A stretch of 64,000 nt of DNA from a bacterium (GTDB lineage: Bacteria > Planctomycetota > Planctomycetia > Pirellulales > Pirellulaceae). A program made the position numbers and the translations under genes. Shown in pieces: positions 41,157-49,074 of this stretch. Every line of letters begins with the position of its first letter. Position 1 is the first letter of the stretch. Where the stretch lies: positions 212,458 to 276,457 of the forward strand of contig JAUIGN010000007.1 of NCBI GenBank assembly GCA_030430075.1. The letters run 5' to 3'. Under the pieces are notes generated by a model. The model saw only the letters and a list, made by a program, of their open reading frames with translations, ran no database searches and was not told where the DNA came from.

Positions 41157-41330
41157 GCCCGGATGCTGCGTGCTGGATGCTGCGTGCTGGATGCTGCGTG
41201 CTGCGTGCTGCGTGCTGCGTGCTGCGTGCTGCGTGCTGCGTGCTGGATGCCCGGATGCTGAGTGCTGCGTTCCGTGATGCTGATTTGGGTTCCCTGGTGC
41301 TGGTTCTCTGATGCTGGTTCCCTGATGCTA
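41157..41330. repeat. 7-base tandem repeat array with degenerate flanks
   Basis: Seven perfect tandem copies of TGCTGCG lie at 41192-41240. Variant units (TGCTGGA, ATGCTGG, ATGCTGA) extend the array on both sides. It lies upstream of the tRNA-tuf promoter. The following bases up to 41749 contain no gene I can support. Confidence 0.85.
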
Positions 41331-41749
41331 TGCTCGGCGAGTGGTTCCATGCACCGCAAGGATGTTCGGCCAACCTGCGCCGCATGTGGCCTTCAAGTCG
41401 CCACGTGTTTCGTGCTGATCGATCCTTCGGTGGGTGCCAAGTTTCTCAGGTGGGCAGCCAATTCGGTTTGTGGATTTCTGGTTGGTTCGCCCCCGTTACT
41501 TGTTGCCGCTTCCATAGGAACTCGAATCGCAAACCCGGCGGTTCGGTGCGTGGGCTCGTCGGGGGGAACGGCCCAGTCGGTACAAATGGTCGGCCCGAAA
41601 TAAAATAATTGCCGGCAGGTATCACGGTTTACGGGCAGGGGTGCACGCCTTCGTTATCGATTGGCCGAAATTGATTGCCAGCCACCATCGTCGATTGGCC
41701 CCGCTGGCTCCCAATGAAAACGGACAGCCCGCGATCAAAAATCGTTCAG

Positions 41750-41779
41750 AAAAAAGGGGCCAACTTCCGGAAATGGCCC
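41750..41779 (-). terminator. Intrinsic terminator of the sigma factor gene
   Basis: On the minus strand GGGCCA and TGGCCCC form a stem with the loop TTTCCGGAAGT, followed at once by six T residues. It lies about 170 bases beyond the stop codon of the sigma factor gene and just after the long hairpin at 41791-41892. Confidence 0.75.
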
Positions 41780-41790
41780 AACAAAAAAAT

Positions 41791-41892
41791 CAGGGGAGCC
41801 GCGGGCAAGCCAACAGAAAAGACGAGACCACCCTCCGCATTCGCTCGGGTCGACCCTATGTCTTTCTGTTCAGCTTGCCTGCAACTCCCCTG
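41791..41892 (-). ncRNA. Long structured hairpin in the 3' region of the sigma factor gene
   Basis: The 102-base segment folds on itself. CAGGGGAG (41791-41798) pairs with CTCCCCTG (41885-41892), GCGGGCAAGC (41801-41810) with GCTTGCCTGC (41873-41882), and AACAGAAAAGAC (41812-41823) with GTCTTTCTGTT (41860-41870). These enclose a 36-base apex with its own ACCC/GGGT pairing. Read on the minus strand it is followed by seven T residues. It could be a first terminator, a processed small RNA, or a 6S-like rod. The strand is assigned from its position after the sigma gene and the T-tracts. Confidence 0.5.
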
Positions 41893-41950
41893 GATAGATC
41901 CCCTGTCTGGGGGCATTTTGTTTGGTGTTGGTAATTGCCGAGGTTCGGCA

Positions 41951-43618
41951 TCAGTCGGGCGCGTCCAGCCGCTCTTCCTGTGCCGCCAACCGCAGCTTAT
42001 TCAGGGCGCGGGCTTCGATCTGACGCACGCGTTCTTTCGTGACCCCCAGATCAGCGCCGACCTCTTTCAACGTTTGCGGCTCTTGGCTGTGATCCAACCC
42101 GAATCGGCTAATAATAATCTTTTGCTCGCGTTCGTCAAGGCGAGCCAAAATATGGTTCACCTGCTGCTTGCGAACACGCTGAGCCGATTCCTGCTCGAAC
42201 TGATCGGGACGCTCGTCCTGCTGGCCGGAAAACATCTCCTCCAGGCTCGTGCGAAAACGGTCCCGATGCTTGAATTCGGTCGGAATGGAGCGGGCGAAGT
42301 TCTTCATGATCGCCCAACTGGCGTACGTGCTGAACTTGTTGCCCCGGCTATAGTCGAATTTCTCGGCCGCGCGGATCAGCGATACGTTGCCGTCACTGAC
42401 CAGGCTGAAGAAATCCTGATTGGGGGAAACGTGTCGTTTGGCGATCGAAACGACCAGCCGCAAATTGGCTTTCACGATTTCGTTCTTCGTCTCGACGGCT
42501 TGCTCGTACAACCACTCGATCCGATCCATGATGCTCGCTCGCGGACGATCGTGATTGATCTGCTTTCGCATCCGGTCCGCCTGAAACTTCAGGTAGTTCA
42601 ATTTGCGGAACAGGTGGTATTCCTGTTCGCGCGTCAGCAGGGCTGTTTCGTAGAGCGACGCCAGGTAAGGAGGCAGGCCAGAGGGGGGGCGCGAGCGACG
42701 CCGGCTTCCCGCCTCGGCGACCGGCAGCGGACCAAGAATCCGCTCCTTGTTACTCTCCCGCTCAAACTCGGGATTGTGAATATAGTCCAGCGGCAGATCC
42801 AGGATTCGCTGCAGTCGCCGTTCGTTGACGATGCGATAGATGCTGGTCTGCGTGCGGCAATATCGCTTGGCCAGCCGTTCGACCGACATGCCGCGGCGAT
42901 ACGCCTGGTAGATCTTGTTCTTTGACTCCTCGTTGAGCGTCCCGGTGCGGTTTGGAAACACGGCCAGGTCCGGATGCTTTTCGTCGAATTGCTTCAGCGT
43001 ATACCGGATCGTTTCGACGCTGCGATTGGTCTGGCGTGCGATCCGCCGAGCAATCTCCGAGGGACACGAGCCGGCTTGCGACATCCGCCGAGCACGCTCG
43101 ATAATCTCGTCCCGCTCCTCGTCCGTGAGCTGACTGAATCGCTCGCCCCGTTCGATCCGTTGGCGATTACCGGCCACGAACCGGTCGACACTGCTCCGCA
43201 AGAAACCAACCCGCTTGCGGCGGCCGAAGATAAACCGCCGGCTGACCAGGCCCTGCTGGCGCCAACGCGAGATCGTCTTGGTCGAAACCTTGAAAAGCTT
43301 GCTCAGTTCTTCGACCGTATGCACCGGCTCGGACGCGTCTTCAACGCGGAGGTCTGCCGCATCGGAAACATCTTCGACGAACAGCCGGAGGTCGTGGCTC
43401 GCTTCTTGACCAGACAGCGTGTTTCCATTGGCTGCCTCCGGCCGGTAATCGGTAATCCGGTAGCAGACGTACTCGTAGCTATACGTCTTTTGCGGCTCGA
43501 TCTCCGCCAGCAGTTTCTCAGCCCGGTTCGCCTGTTCAAGCTTCTTTTCGCGAGGTGCAAAACGAACCTGTTGATCGCGGAGTTCTCGAATGATGTTGCT
43601 CTGGTATTCCGTATGCAT
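41951..43618 (-). CDS. Sigma-70 family RNA polymerase sigma factor with extra N-terminal HTH segments
   Basis: The protein is 555 residues from the ATG at 43618, supported by AAGAGG 7 bases upstream. The C-terminal half is sigma. Region 2 lies at about 376-446 (KANLRLVVSIAKRHV, FDYSRGNKFSTYASWAIMKN) and region 4 at 490-545 (VTKERVRQIEARALNKLR). Region 3 looks reduced. The N-terminal half carries a MerR/excisionase-like HTH at about 101-150 (VEELSKLFKVSTKTISRW). Two more HTH-like segments follow at about 164-212 and 228-270. No region 1.1 is visible. It may be the main or an alternative sigma factor. The neighbour on the left is the tRNA-tuf block, on the right 913 bases without a gene. Confidence 0.88.
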   Translation of the reverse strand: MHTEYQSNIIRELRDQQVRFAPREKKLEQANRAEKLLAEIEPQKTYSYEYVCYRITDYRPEAANGNTLSGQEASHDLRLFVEDVSDAADLRVEDASEPVHTVEELSKLFKVSTKTISRWRQQGLVSRRFIFGRRKRVGFLRSSVDRFVAGNRQRIERGERFSQLTDEERDEIIERARRMSQAGSCPSEIARRIARQTNRSVETIRYTLKQFDEKHPDLAVFPNRTGTLNEESKNKIYQAYRRGMSVERLAKRYCRTQTSIYRIVNERRLQRILDLPLDYIHNPEFERESNKERILGPLPVAEAGSRRRSRPPSGLPPYLASLYETALLTREQEYHLFRKLNYLKFQADRMRKQINHDRPRASIMDRIEWLYEQAVETKNEIVKANLRLVVSIAKRHVSPNQDFFSLVSDGNVSLIRAAEKFDYSRGNKFSTYASWAIMKNFARSIPTEFKHRDRFRTSLEEMFSGQQDERPDQFEQESAQRVRKQQVNHILARLDEREQKIIISRFGLDHSQEPQTLKEVGADLGVTKERVRQIEARALNKLRLAAQEERLDAPD

Positions 43619-44531
43619 CACAGTGCCTCTTCTCTGCTGCAAACCCTGCCGGTGTTCCCTGCGACTCCTCGCCCGACAAGATTCCTCTTCCGCTTCGGAA
43701 AAGCGGCCGATCCCGGGCCGCTTCCGCTTGTGCCGTCCTGTTCCGTGTTCCAGTACGGGCGGCCCTCTCGATTGGTTCTCCGCTGTATCTAAATTATCGA
43801 TTTGCCGAAATGATTCCGTACGAATTTGTACAGGTTGGCCGATCGCCCAAGGTGCGGCGTGCCCGCTCCAACCGTCGGTCGGTCGCAGCCGATCATCCCA
43901 GCGCCTCTCGGCACTGCTGGAGTTCATCCTTTCACGGAGCCGGCGAGATTATAGTGCCGTTGTCAAGCATGGCGACCAGCCAGGCGAAACAACCCTGACA
44001 AAATGTCCCGCCGTCCCCCCAGCACGCGGTGGCCGTAAGCAGGTCCCGGCCGTTGGCGGACGGTCGATCGCATCGTCCATCGGCCCGGCGCGCCGGCCAT
44101 CGCCGGCAGTCAAACCTCGCTCGCCATCAACGGCTTCCCTCGACATTACCGGCCTGCATCTTTCTTACCGGCCTGCATCTTTTTCCGAGTTTACGTAAGT
44201 CACCTGCCGAAATCTTCCCTTTTTAGTCGTTGAGCCAGCGCATCACGCCTGCGGTCCAGCCATAACTCGTGACAGTGAAATGAGTTTTCAGGTTCATGTT
44301 GCCGGTGAAATCCGACCATCGCATCACCGTTTCGGGGGGATTTGTTCGCGGCTTGCTCGCCGCCAGTGTAAACCATGGCAGGCCGACGATTGTTTCGCCA
44401 GTTCCGTCAATTCCCTGAACAAACTCCCCAACCCGCGACGATGTACCGAAAACAGCTCGCTTCGATCGTCAACCTGGTAGCCGCGAATCGCGGCAGACCA
44501 GAATCGAACGCGGGCCCGCCGCGCAACTTCC
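43619..44531. other. Long divergent intergenic region without a supported gene
   Basis: The region separates the leftward sigma factor gene from a rightward hypothetical gene. It contains a TATAAT on the minus strand (43948-43953) without a good -35. A direct repeat TACCGGCCTGCATCTTT occurs twice near 44149-44185. I see no convincing gene or RNA in it. Confidence 0.4.
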
Positions 44532-46013
44532 ATGGGCGACAGGGTATTCGACGTGCCACTCCATTTCTTAGTTTCCTCGATTTGCCAAAATTGCCGCCGA
44601 AATCGGGAAATCAGCGTTCGATTCGGCAAACTGGCCCTGCTCTGCGGCTTCCTCGCGACCACCGCTCGAGGGGGGCTGGCCGAGGAGAGGCTGAAACTGG
44701 TCCCCCGAACCGCCAGGAACCAGTCTGCCCGTGTGCAGATCGTCCAGGAGGTGAAAGGGGACCTCAAGTTGAACGCCGACGGGCGGCAGGTAACCCGCCT
44801 CCCGTTTTCCGCCCGTGGCGAGATGGACTACGACCAGCGTACCGTGGCGTTCGACGCCGATCACCGCCGAGATGTACGGCTTTACCATCAGGCGACGGCC
44901 CAGATTCGTGTCGGCGAAGCCAACCAACGAGCGCAGTTATCCCCCCTGCGACGGACCATTGTTGTCGATTGCCTGCCAAAGCGGACGCAGCTTTATTCAC
45001 CCCTCGGACCGTTGACGCGGGATCAGCTCGAACTGATCGAGATTCAAGGGAATCCGGCCCTGCTGGACCGGTTGCTGCCGACTGAACCGATCGCTGTCGG
45101 CGACGATTGGCAGCATGACGACGCGCTGGTCGCCCAGCTTTTCGGACTGGACGTAGTCCGCCGCAACGAACTGACCAGCACCTTGCGGGCTGTGGAACGG
45201 GATCTGGCTGTGATCGACTTCTCCGGTACGCTGCGCGGCGCGGTGGCCGGCGTTCCGACCGACGTTGAGGTCAAGGCCAAGTACCATTTCGAGCGGCATC
45301 AACAGCGGATTAGCTGGCTGGCAATGACGATCAAGGAGAACCGATCGATCGGCCATGCCTCGCCCGGCTTCGAAGTGACGGCCCGAATTCGCACGTCGAT
45401 CGATCCGGCGGAAGTTCCTGTCGAGCTGCGTGACTCTGCGCTGGCGGACCTGGATCTGAAGGCGGGAGCCGGATCGCTGATGCTCGAGTTCACATCGGCG
45501 GCGGGCGGATTTCGGTTTCTTCACGCCAGGCCATGGCAAGTGATGGTCGATCGCCACGATGTCTCGGTGTTGCGGATGATCGAGAAGGGGGACCTGATCG
45601 CCCAATGCAACGCCTCGAAGCTCCCCAACCTGCCGGCGGGCAAGCGGGTGACGCTGGCCGAGTTTCAAGCCGACATCCAGCGAGCCCTCGCCAAGGAGTT
45701 CGGTGAATTTCAGCAAGCCACGCAAGGGACTTCGGCCGACGGGTATCGTGTGCTGCGCGTGGTGGTCGCCGGCCAGGCCGCCGACTTGCCGATCCAGTGG
45801 CGCTACTATCACATTTCGAACGATGCCGGCCGCCAGGTCTCGGTCGTCTTCACCATGGACGCCAAGTTGATCGAGCGATTCGCGGAAGCGGATCGGGGCA
45901 TCATTACGTCCTTTGCGTTTGCCGAGGGTTCAGCCGATCCCACCGTGGCGCCCGTGTTGGGACCGGAACGGGCCGCGGCGAACGACGAGACGACCGGACG
46001 CCAGCGCCGGTAG
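44532..46013 (+). CDS. Exported hypothetical protein
   Basis: The protein is 493 residues with no family I recognise. The only ATG in frame is at 44532. A hydrophobic stretch at about 32-45 (KLALLCGFLATTARGGLA) looks like a signal peptide with a 30-residue lead, so the true start may be an unusual codon further in. The mature part is beta-rich with acidic residues (GDDWQHDDALVAQLFGLD, VEVKAKYHFERHQQRISWL). The last part (LRVVVAGQAADLPIQWRYYH onward) resembles lipid-binding or stress-type domains only in general composition. It ends 12 bases before the convergent stop of the STAND gene. Confidence 0.65.
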   Translation: MGDRVFDVPLHFLVSSICQNCRRNREISVRFGKLALLCGFLATTARGGLAEERLKLVPRTARNQSARVQIVQEVKGDLKLNADGRQVTRLPFSARGEMDYDQRTVAFDADHRRDVRLYHQATAQIRVGEANQRAQLSPLRRTIVVDCLPKRTQLYSPLGPLTRDQLELIEIQGNPALLDRLLPTEPIAVGDDWQHDDALVAQLFGLDVVRRNELTSTLRAVERDLAVIDFSGTLRGAVAGVPTDVEVKAKYHFERHQQRISWLAMTIKENRSIGHASPGFEVTARIRTSIDPAEVPVELRDSALADLDLKAGAGSLMLEFTSAAGGFRFLHARPWQVMVDRHDVSVLRMIEKGDLIAQCNASKLPNLPAGKRVTLAEFQADIQRALAKEFGEFQQATQGTSADGYRVLRVVVAGQAADLPIQWRYYHISNDAGRQVSVVFTMDAKLIERFAEADRGIITSFAFAEGSADPTVAPVLGPERAAANDETTGRQRR

Positions 46014-46025
46014 TTCGACCGACCC

Positions 46026-49000
46026 TCAAGCATCGGACGGACGGTTTGCCGCCTGCCTTTCTTCCCACAGCTCGATCAGCCGCTTGAGGCCATCTTGTTG
46101 GCGCGCCTCATCCAGCAAAGGTTCCAGTTCGAGCCATTTCGTGTCGGTGAAACCGTGATCGTTGGCCTCTTCGAGCGATCGCTTTACCTGTTCCCAGTCG
46201 CTCTTGGCCGCATAGAAGCAGGCCTTGTAGACATCCAGGTACGAATTGATCGGCCGCAGCGCCTCGGCGACCTGGAGGTACTTTTCCGCGTACTTGAGTT
46301 GCTCCTTGCGATCCTTTTCGACGGTCTCCAGCTGTGCCAGCCGCAAATGAACCAGCGCCAAGTTGCTGTACGCTTTGTAAAGGCCCGGATCGAGGCGCAG
46401 CGCGTTCTCGAGGGCGCGCCGGCTGCTCTCCAGCAATTCCCGCGAGTGCGGTGACTGATGCGGTGCACAAAGGACCAGGCCCAGCCTGTTGTGGACATCG
46501 GCCCGCCGCTCCGCCGCGGTCAGGGCATGATTGTCCTGGTCGTCATCTTCCAGGAGTTCTTGATCTTCCAGGAGTTCTTGCAATTCCAGGGCTTCTTGCA
46601 ATGACTTCCGGGCCCGCGTCGGTTCGCGATCGACCAGGTACTCGGCCCAACCCACCCAGCTCTTCGCGTCAATGACATAACGGCGGTTGAGTTCTTTGCT
46701 GAAGCGTTCAAACGTGTCGATCGCCTCCTGATTCTCGCCGATCATGCAATAGGCGGCGACCAAAGGAGCCACCGTTGCGTAGTTCTCCGCGCCGATGAAC
46801 TTATCATGGACTGTCTTCAGGCCGGGGGGGATCTCTCCCTCGACGCGAACTGCCGACGCCTTGAACGCCTTGATCGATAATTCCTCCGCATCGTCCTGCC
46901 AGGTTCGCGTCGCTTCCGCAGCCGGGGGATCCGCCTCCGGATCCGGTGCACGCGGGTTCCGGGAATCCCACAGCTGTTCTGCAAGCAGCGCTAAGGTGCC
47001 TGCACTGACTCCTCCTTTGTCCGCGACGTCGATCAGTGCTTTGAGTCCTTCGGCGTTCTTGTCCGCGATGTAGAGCTCGTTGAGTCCAGTCGCGGCTCGT
47101 GCCACATCGGACGGAGCCGCGGCTATTGTCTCATGGGACGGAGTTGCCGAAATCAAGCCCACCGCGCGACGGTAGCACTTGACTGCGAAGTCGCGGGACC
47201 CGGCAAACTCCAGCTTCGGCGGATTCCGGTTTTCCCTGTCTTCCCTCGGGTACAGCTCTGCTGCCAACAGATTGAAGATTTGCGGGGCGACCTTGGGTTC
47301 GTTGATCAGCCTGTCGAGATAAGCGGTGACCCGGCTGGAGTCGCCGTCCCGCAGGTACTGTTTCAAGAGGCCCTGGTGTGAGCCGACGTTGTCGGGGAGG
47401 GCGGCAGTGGCGGTCCGCCAACAACGGATTGCCAGTTCCGGCTGGCCGTGCTCGTTAAACACGTCTCCCAACTGCGAGTAGGCGTCGAGCGCCGTTGGAG
47501 CGGTTCCGTTGACCTGGTTGGCGACGTAGCCGGCTTCATCCGTCGTTTGAGGACGTTCCAGGTAGAATTCGGCGAGCTCCAGCAGTGCGTTCACATCGCT
47601 GCCGCTGGAATTGTTGACGGCCTGTTGCAGCCGCAATTCTCGTTGCTCCCGTTCCAGTTCCGCCAGCGACTTCGATTGATCGCGCGACCCGGGGGTGAAC
47701 AGGTCGGTGAGAGAGGTAGGAGGCCGTTGCCAGAGCAGCACGCCCACCAGAAGGACCAGCAGTGTCACGGCAAGACCTGTCCTGAGCCGTTTTCGTCGAG
47801 CACGCTGCCAGCGATACGAATTGCTGATCGACTCCAGCAAGCGATCGTGGCTGAGCTCGACGTAGCGCTCTCCGTCTCGCGATTCGGCGCGGAGGATCGC
47901 TTCGTGCTCCAAGGTTTCCAGGTCTTCGACGGAAACGCCGTAGCGGCTGACCAGTTCGGATTCCTTGCGGAGGATGCGATGCCCATTCGAGTCGATCAGG
48001 CCGTGTCTGACGAGATGTTCGATCCGCTTCCGCACCTGGCCGGATTGGAACAGGCGTCGTAGCGTGCGGACGTAATACTCGCCCAGCATCTTCGACATCC
48101 CTTCCTCGCCGCCCAGGAAGGGAGGGTCAATGACCTTCGTCGCGCGACGGCGCCAGCCGCGCTTGACGCGCCGCTTATCGTCGATGCTGCGGCAGAGGAT
48201 CTGCAACGGGTACGGGGCGATCTCGTTGACCTTGACCACCTCGCCCCGCAGCCGCTTGCTCGACAGGAAATCGAGAATCTGCTGGACGGCGTCATCCGTG
48301 TATTCAAACGTCTCGCTGCCGAGGTCTTCGTGGACGAACAGCGCCGGCTCGCGGATCGCATCCCGGCCGTCTTCGTGGGACAGTCCGGTCAGTCGCACGC
48401 GGTTGCGAAAGATGGCCGGCAGGTTGCGAGTGATCTCCTCCAGCTCACCCAGGTAGTCTTCACGGATCACGATCAGTACTTTCACGTCCAGCCGCTTGTT
48501 GACCTGGCGGCAGGACGGCGAGTTGGACTGATCGAGTTTGAGCTCCCGCAAGAGGGCCCCCAACTCCTTGACAAACGGCTCCCGTGTCGCCGCCCCGTGC
48601 AGCGTAAAGAGTTCTTCGAACTGGTCGAGGACCAGCAGCGGGGTGACGGGACGATCGCCCTGCCAGAAGGCGGTCGAGCGAAAAAAGGCGGAGAGCGTGG
48701 TTCCCTTCCCATGATGGTATTCGCACGACGCTTCCTGCTCGAATTGCCGCCCTGCCACGCCGGTCTGTCGAATGACGGATGCCAGCAGGCTCTCCAGGGG
48801 CGCGCCATTCTCTCCACGTTCCGCATGGACGCGAATGGGGATCGGCAGAATGTCACGGCGCCGGAGTCGCCCCTCCAGGCCGGCGCGCAGCAGCGATGTC
48901 TTTCCCATTCCCGATCGGGAAAACAGCACCACCAGGTCTTCGGACAAGACGGAGTGCAGCAGCCGCTCGGCGTCGTCGTCACGACCGAAGAAGAGTGCTC

Positions 49001-49061
49001 GGTCGATCGCGTCCTGAGTGAATGGGCGAGCACCCGGGTATCGCTCGCGTAACGTCGCCAT
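46026..49061 (-). CDS. STAND NTPase with transmembrane helix and TPR sensor region (nSTAND1-like)
   Basis: The protein is 1011 residues. It opens with YPGARPFTQDAIDRALFFGR, the nSTAND1 entry motif. Walker A is SRSGMGKTS (48-56) and Walker B is LLVLDQFEEL (142-151). The sensor-type IVIREDYLGEL and the RLTGLSHEDGRDAIREPA segment follow, then a winged-helix-like part to about 420. A basic stretch (RARRKRLRTG) precedes one hydrophobic helix at about 429-444. From about 470 to the end the protein is TPR-like (YSNLALVHLRLAQLETVEK, AEYLVDREPTRARKSLQEAL). STAND proteins oligomerise when their repeat domain meets a trigger and then activate an effector. It starts 13 bases after the SIR2-TIR gene, with GGAAAGG as ribosome-binding site. 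I infer the two form one system. Confidence 0.85.
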   Translation of the reverse strand: MATLRERYPGARPFTQDAIDRALFFGRDDDAERLLHSVLSEDLVVLFSRSGMGKTSLLRAGLEGRLRRRDILPIPIRVHAERGENGAPLESLLASVIRQTGVAGRQFEQEASCEYHHGKGTTLSAFFRSTAFWQGDRPVTPLLVLDQFEELFTLHGAATREPFVKELGALLRELKLDQSNSPSCRQVNKRLDVKVLIVIREDYLGELEEITRNLPAIFRNRVRLTGLSHEDGRDAIREPALFVHEDLGSETFEYTDDAVQQILDFLSSKRLRGEVVKVNEIAPYPLQILCRSIDDKRRVKRGWRRRATKVIDPPFLGGEEGMSKMLGEYYVRTLRRLFQSGQVRKRIEHLVRHGLIDSNGHRILRKESELVSRYGVSVEDLETLEHEAILRAESRDGERYVELSHDRLLESISNSYRWQRARRKRLRTGLAVTLLVLLVGVLLWQRPPTSLTDLFTPGSRDQSKSLAELEREQRELRLQQAVNNSSGSDVNALLELAEFYLERPQTTDEAGYVANQVNGTAPTALDAYSQLGDVFNEHGQPELAIRCWRTATAALPDNVGSHQGLLKQYLRDGDSSRVTAYLDRLINEPKVAPQIFNLLAAELYPREDRENRNPPKLEFAGSRDFAVKCYRRAVGLISATPSHETIAAAPSDVARAATGLNELYIADKNAEGLKALIDVADKGGVSAGTLALLAEQLWDSRNPRAPDPEADPPAAEATRTWQDDAEELSIKAFKASAVRVEGEIPPGLKTVHDKFIGAENYATVAPLVAAYCMIGENQEAIDTFERFSKELNRRYVIDAKSWVGWAEYLVDREPTRARKSLQEALELQELLEDQELLEDDDQDNHALTAAERRADVHNRLGLVLCAPHQSPHSRELLESSRRALENALRLDPGLYKAYSNLALVHLRLAQLETVEKDRKEQLKYAEKYLQVAEALRPINSYLDVYKACFYAAKSDWEQVKRSLEEANDHGFTDTKWLELEPLLDEARQQDGLKRLIELWEERQAANRPSDA

Positions 49062-49074
49062 GATGTTGCCTTTC

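Noticed and set aside
40361..41330. Possible CRISPR array because of clustered repeats
   Set aside because: The units abut one another without unique spacers and differ between clusters, and no cas gene is present.
41900..41920. CCCC-TGTCT-GGGG hairpin followed by GCATTTTGTTT read on the plus strand
   Set aside because: It resembles a terminator, but there is no rightward gene before it, so it is not called.
41641..41934. A 97-codon rightward frame over the hairpin region
   Set aside because: Its start has no ribosome-binding site, its composition is unlike neighbouring proteins, and the region is better explained as RNA structure and terminator.
43948..43966. TTGACA and TATAAT on the minus strand upstream of the sigma factor gene
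   Set aside because: The two hexamers are only 7 bases apart, which does not suit a sigma-70 promoter, and no other -35 is well placed.
44501..44509. A tRNA T-arm-like GAATCGAAC segment
   Set aside because: I could not build matching acceptor, anticodon or T stems around it on either strand.
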